Source: Paenibacillus sp. N3.4 (GTDB taxonomy: Bacteria > Bacillota > Bacilli > Paenibacillales > NBRC-103111). Taken from it: 64,000 bases of DNA. The notes under the pieces were generated by a model. It saw nothing but the letters and a program-made list of their open reading frames with translations. It was not told where the DNA came from and ran no database searches. A program made the translations under genes and the position numbers. Positions 62,290 to 64,000 of the stretch are shown here, in pieces (position 1 is the stretch's first letter; each line of letters opens with the position of its first letter). Where the stretch lies: contig NZ_VRTT01000005.1 of NCBI RefSeq assembly GCF_008017805.1, positions 62,001-126,000 of the forward strand, given 5' to 3'.

Positions 62290-64000
62290 ATGACCGATCA
62301 AAAGGATTCGCGCAAAATACTAACCCGCAGAGAGCTGCTTGCTTCGATGGGTATGACAGGGGCCGCAGCGTTAATATACGGCGCTTCGGGGGGAATAGTA
62401 AATGCCAGCGAGGGTTCCGTTCAGGATAGCGTCTATGGAAACAATCACGATCGGGGGAGCATTCAGTTCGGTGGTTTGATTCGCATCTGTGGCGCTTTCA
62501 GACCTCAGGTGCGGATTAATCAGGAGTGGGACGTTCTGGAATTTACATCAGCTGACGGCATAACGACAGGATATCGGTGGGCCGGAGCACGACCGCACAC
62601 TACTACCGCAAATAGCCCAACTGCTGATGGCGGCATTAGCGATACGGCGTGGGTAGCGGTATATCAGGCTGGACTTGAGGACGCGCTGGCTGAAAACAGC
62701 GGCGTATTGCTTGTCGGCAGTGCGAAACCAGTTTGGCGCGTTATCGACTCGGCTTTGTGGCATTCCGACTCGACTGCCGCAATCAAGACGGTCCTGGGAT
62801 TGGCAGCCGTAGAGGGTGGTGTAGTCCTGATTCCCGCCGGTTCATACGACTTTACCGCATCGGGCGGCAACATTGATTTACCGCCAAATGTAATTATTTC
62901 CGGTGAAGGGGTCGGAGTAACGAATCTAATATGGAATGGCGATGGCTACCTGTTTCGTTATTGGAGAAGCTCGACGACATGGAGCGGTGCTGTTGGCACT
63001 AACCATGCGATCACGGATTTGTCGATTAATGGCGGAAATAATTTGAATTCAATCGCAGTAGAGGTCTCGGATACCTACGGGTTCAAGCTTCGCAATATTA
63101 GCGTGTTTGGATTTTTGGCAGGTGCTGGCTTGGTACTCCACTCCCGTAACTTCTGGGTCGAAGGAACGACGCTGGAAAACGTTTCGATCAGCAACTGCAA
63201 GCGTCATATCGTGTTCAAACGTCAACCGGGAACGGCCAATATGCCTTCGTTTGGGTATACCACTTTTCGTAACGTTGCGCTTAATGTTCGCGACGGCCAG
63301 ATCGGGATGCTGGTTGGAGACGATGCGTACAACAACGCGCCACATGAAATCTATAACGCGATTCTGGAAGTAAACATCTGGTCAACAGGTAACTCGATAG
63401 GCATTGGTTTCGGCAAGAATGGCACCATTCGAGACTCAAGCGGCGTGTTCCGCTGCGAGACGCCGCCAGAGGGGACGACATTCACAGGCAATTTCATTCA
63501 ATCCGATTATCCGGAAACGTCAGGAATATTTAATTTTGATGGACCTGTAAGAACCTCGCATTTGAGTAAAGCCGAGAACTGGAAAAATACTTGGCGCGAT
63601 CTGAGATACCAGAAGCTGCGGGATATCGGCGAGCCTAAGCCCGGTGTGCAGAACTATGCGCAATGGTTTCGGGTGTGCCGTATTGGAAGTGATAAATCAC
63701 TATTCAGCGGCCGAGTCCGGATGGTTACGGATTACGGCAAGGCTTCTTACCGTTCAGCATCCGCTGAATTTGCGTTCGGAGTTCGCGGTAATGATGCTGG
63801 TGGGTTTAAGCCGATACTTACTGTTGATGGTGACGGGTTTAACGGGAGCAGTGATCTGTATGCAAAATTTACTATTTATGCAGATACGAGCGGGAAATAC
63901 TGGCTATATTTCCGCCGTCCGAAATACACGAATTATTGCGTGTTTGAGTACACGTACGATCTATATCCGCAGGGTACGTTCGAATATTGGGATAAGGTAG
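62290..64000 (+). CDS. Tat-exported beta-helix protein with tailspike-like N-terminal segment (3' end outside window)
   Basis: The frame is open from ATG 62290 (GAGGAGGAATGTC before it) to the right edge, 570 codons. Residues 1-40 are a twin-arginine signal (ILTRRELLASMGMTGAAA). Residues about 75-125 (GYRWAGARPHTT, TADGGISDTAWVAV) resemble the short N-terminal domain of phage tailspikes. A right-handed beta-helix follows (GGVVLIPAGSYDF, LPPNVIISGEGVG, LRNISVFGF, TLENVSISNC), the fold of pectate lyases and tailspike depolymerases. From about 455 a separate C-terminal domain begins. It is likely secreted and glycan-acting, feeding the ABC operon upstream. Confidence 0.75.
   Translation, partial: MTDQKDSRKILTRRELLASMGMTGAAALIYGASGGIVNASEGSVQDSVYGNNHDRGSIQFGGLIRICGAFRPQVRINQEWDVLEFTSADGITTGYRWAGARPHTTTANSPTADGGISDTAWVAVYQAGLEDALAENSGVLLVGSAKPVWRVIDSALWHSDSTAAIKTVLGLAAVEGGVVLIPAGSYDFTASGGNIDLPPNVIISGEGVGVTNLIWNGDGYLFRYWRSSTTWSGAVGTNHAITDLSINGGNNLNSIAVEVSDTYGFKLRNISVFGFLAGAGLVLHSRNFWVEGTTLENVSISNCKRHIVFKRQPGTANMPSFGYTTFRNVALNVRDGQIGMLVGDDAYNNAPHEIYNAILEVNIWSTGNSIGIGFGKNGTIRDSSGVFRCETPPEGTTFTGNFIQSDYPETSGIFNFDGPVRTSHLSKAENWKNTWRDLRYQKLRDIGEPKPGVQNYAQWFRVCRIGSDKSLFSGRVRMVTDYGKASYRSASAEFAFGVRGNDAGGFKPILTVDGDGFNGSSDLYAKFTIYADTSGKYWLYFRRPKYTNYCVFEYTYDLYPQGTFEYWDKV

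Noticed and set aside
1..64000. Search for tRNA, rRNA, prophage, replication origin and toxin-antitoxin pairs
   Set aside because: No cloverleaf, rRNA-like segment, phage structural cluster, DnaA-box cluster or convincing toxin-antitoxin pair was recognised by eye; a covariance-model search would be decisive.

Overview
The window reads as a chromosomal stretch of a Gram-positive, endospore-former-type Firmicute, most likely Paenibacillus or a close relative. The reasons are strong AGGAGG-type ribosome sites, frequent TTG/GTG starts, a SigI-RsgI pair, Lpl-type sugar ABC operons with a membrane-bound AraC regulator, gcvT-gcvPA-gcvPB behind a tandem glycine riboswitch, queF behind a preQ1-I riboswitch, and many lipoproteins. 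No rRNA, tRNA, CRISPR array or complete mobile element was found. This is inferred from gene content only; no database was consulted.

Layout. 1-8942 (minus strand): a glycan-synthesis cluster with two copies of a DUF4912 gene followed by a GH57 branching-enzyme/GT4 glycosyltransferase fusion, with a nucleotidyltransferase/degenerate phosphomannomutase fusion and a small KTSC-like protein between them. A terminator and an extended -10 promoter split it into two transcription units. 9112-14264: a small Cys-containing protein, a LytTR response regulator, a membrane protein, an XRE regulator, then sigI-rsgI with a recognisable SigI-type promoter. 14445-17467: an aldo/keto reductase with Fe-S cysteines, leucyl aminopeptidase, and an SDR remnant. 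17533-26026: a GntR - D-serine dehydratase-like - RidA operon diverging from a sugar ABC operon (binding protein, two permeases that are both frameshifted, a BadF-type kinase and a GH4 phospho-glycosidase). 26188-33970: a membrane protein, an MFS transporter with a Gfo/Idh/MocA dehydrogenase, a frameshifted drug-efflux MFS with its MarR regulator, an IS91-like remnant, and a WYL regulator - VOC - DinB group. 34079-39523: the glycine cleavage system (gcvT and gcvPA frameshifted as sequenced), gcvH, and a sulfite-oxidase-fold molybdoprotein. 39583-45883: a small membrane protein, an ArsR-type C-terminal remnant, an erythromycin-esterase-like protein, a GNAT-pseudonitrilase fusion coupled to an intact nitrilase-family amidase, and a GGCT-like protein. 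45927-52723: a molybdopterin oxidoreductase, a chemotaxis receptor, queF, and a PAS sensor kinase. 52901-64000: two paralogous sugar-binding lipoproteins around a membrane AraC regulator, two Lpl-type permeases, a BNR sialidase-like protein, and a Tat-exported beta-helix protein that runs off the right edge.

Two things stand out. The first is the duplicated DUF4912-GH57/GT4 cassette. One copy keeps the GH57 acid/base Asp, the other has Asn there, and the nearby sugar-nucleotide enzyme carries a phosphomutase domain without its catalytic motifs, so this looks like a poorly characterised intracellular glycan system. The second is that five otherwise well-conserved genes each lack exactly one base in a short homopolymer, which points to residual sequencing errors more than to gene decay. 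Several housekeeping genes also carry sharply bounded GC-rich internal patches.
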